The notes beneath the pieces were generated by a model that saw only the letters and a program-made list of their open reading frames with translations, had not been told where the DNA came from and made no database searches. A program made the translations under genes and the position numbers. 27,936 nucleotides of DNA. Origin: a virus. The stretch lies in the IMG/VR virus record IMGVR_UViG_3300001589_000118, positions 1-27,936 of that record. One strand, given 5' to 3'. This document shows positions 27,883 through 27,936 of this stretch, in pieces. Position 1 is the first letter of the stretch. Each line of letters begins with the position of its first letter.

Positions 27883-27936
27883 ATGCAAGGGAATAATAAA
27901 AATAACAAAACTTTTATACCTAGTAGGACCTCTCCT
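27861..27936. repeat. Terminal direct repeat, right copy
   Basis: Exact copy of bases 1-76. It contains the stop of the preceding gene (27880-27882) and the ATG (27883) of the small gene that is complete at 23-187. Confidence 0.97.

Noticed and set aside
1-27936. tRNA, rRNA, CRISPR arrays, integrase or attachment sites
   Set aside because: No cloverleaf-like segments, spaced repeats, or integrase or recombinase motifs were seen when reading both strands by eye. Weak tRNA-like sequences could be missed without a covariance search.

Overview
The window is a complete or near-complete genome of a small tailed phage, probably a siphovirus, of a Bacteroidota host and most likely a flavobacterium. 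The first 76 bases recur exactly as the last 76. One gene ends and the next begins inside that repeat, so the molecule is best read as a circular (or circularly permuted) sequence of about 27,860 bp. The DNA is AT-rich. Every convincing gene is on the + strand, genes are packed with stop/start overlaps (ATGA, TAATG), and start codons follow A-rich leaders rather than Shine-Dalgarno sites. Promoter-like sites match the Bacteroidota -33/-7 pattern (TTTG, about 20 bp, TAnnTTTG-like). Many proteins look like families I know only from flavobacterial phages. I see no integrase, repressor, tRNA, rRNA or CRISPR array, so the lifestyle is probably lytic, but that rests on absence only.

Layout: (1) About 26,476 to 27,936, then 1 to 1,860 across the circle: head assembly, with an XkdF-like protease, two small proteins sharing an N-terminal tag, a Cys-containing miniprotein, a scaffold-like acidic protein and the major capsid protein. 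A strong terminator follows the capsid gene. (2) 1,876-2,448: major tail tube protein with its own terminator. (3) 2,492-6,401: connector-type proteins, the portal with a modular C-terminus, and a possible receptor-binding protein with a lectin-like motif. (4) 6,404-7,457: lysis, with an M15 peptidase, a small membrane protein and a holin-like protein. (5) 7,544-15,224: early and DNA-metabolism region, with NinG-like nuclease, annealing-protein candidate, SSB, RecA-fold ATPase, a sigma-like protein, PD-(D/E)XK-like nucleases, a FEN-type exonuclease, a DnaA-domain-IV-like protein and many tiny unknowns. (6) 15,247-18,362: ParB-like/DNA methyltransferase fusion, a very short S-adenosylmethionine decarboxylase (SpeD) homologue, and both terminase subunits. 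(7) 18,428-19,450: a cluster of micro-genes, two of them zinc-ribbon-like. (8) 19,553-26,441: tail module, with an assembly chaperone that appears to use a -1 frameshift, tail completion proteins, two large baseplate or tip proteins and the tape measure.

Two leader classes divide the genome. Early and accessory genes carry AAAACAAAACAGA directly before the start codon, in places downstream of a host-like promoter. Five block-leading genes, mostly structural, carry CGTTATAT plus an AT run ending at or next to the ATG. With a phage-encoded sigma-like protein this suggests an early/late switch, but the link is inference. There is no phage DNA polymerase, primase or replicative helicase that I recognise. 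The phage probably redirects host replication proteins using its own initiator-like, recombination and ssDNA-binding proteins. No gene-free stretch exceeds 300 bases; the longest, 7,458-7,606, holds a promoter-like site.
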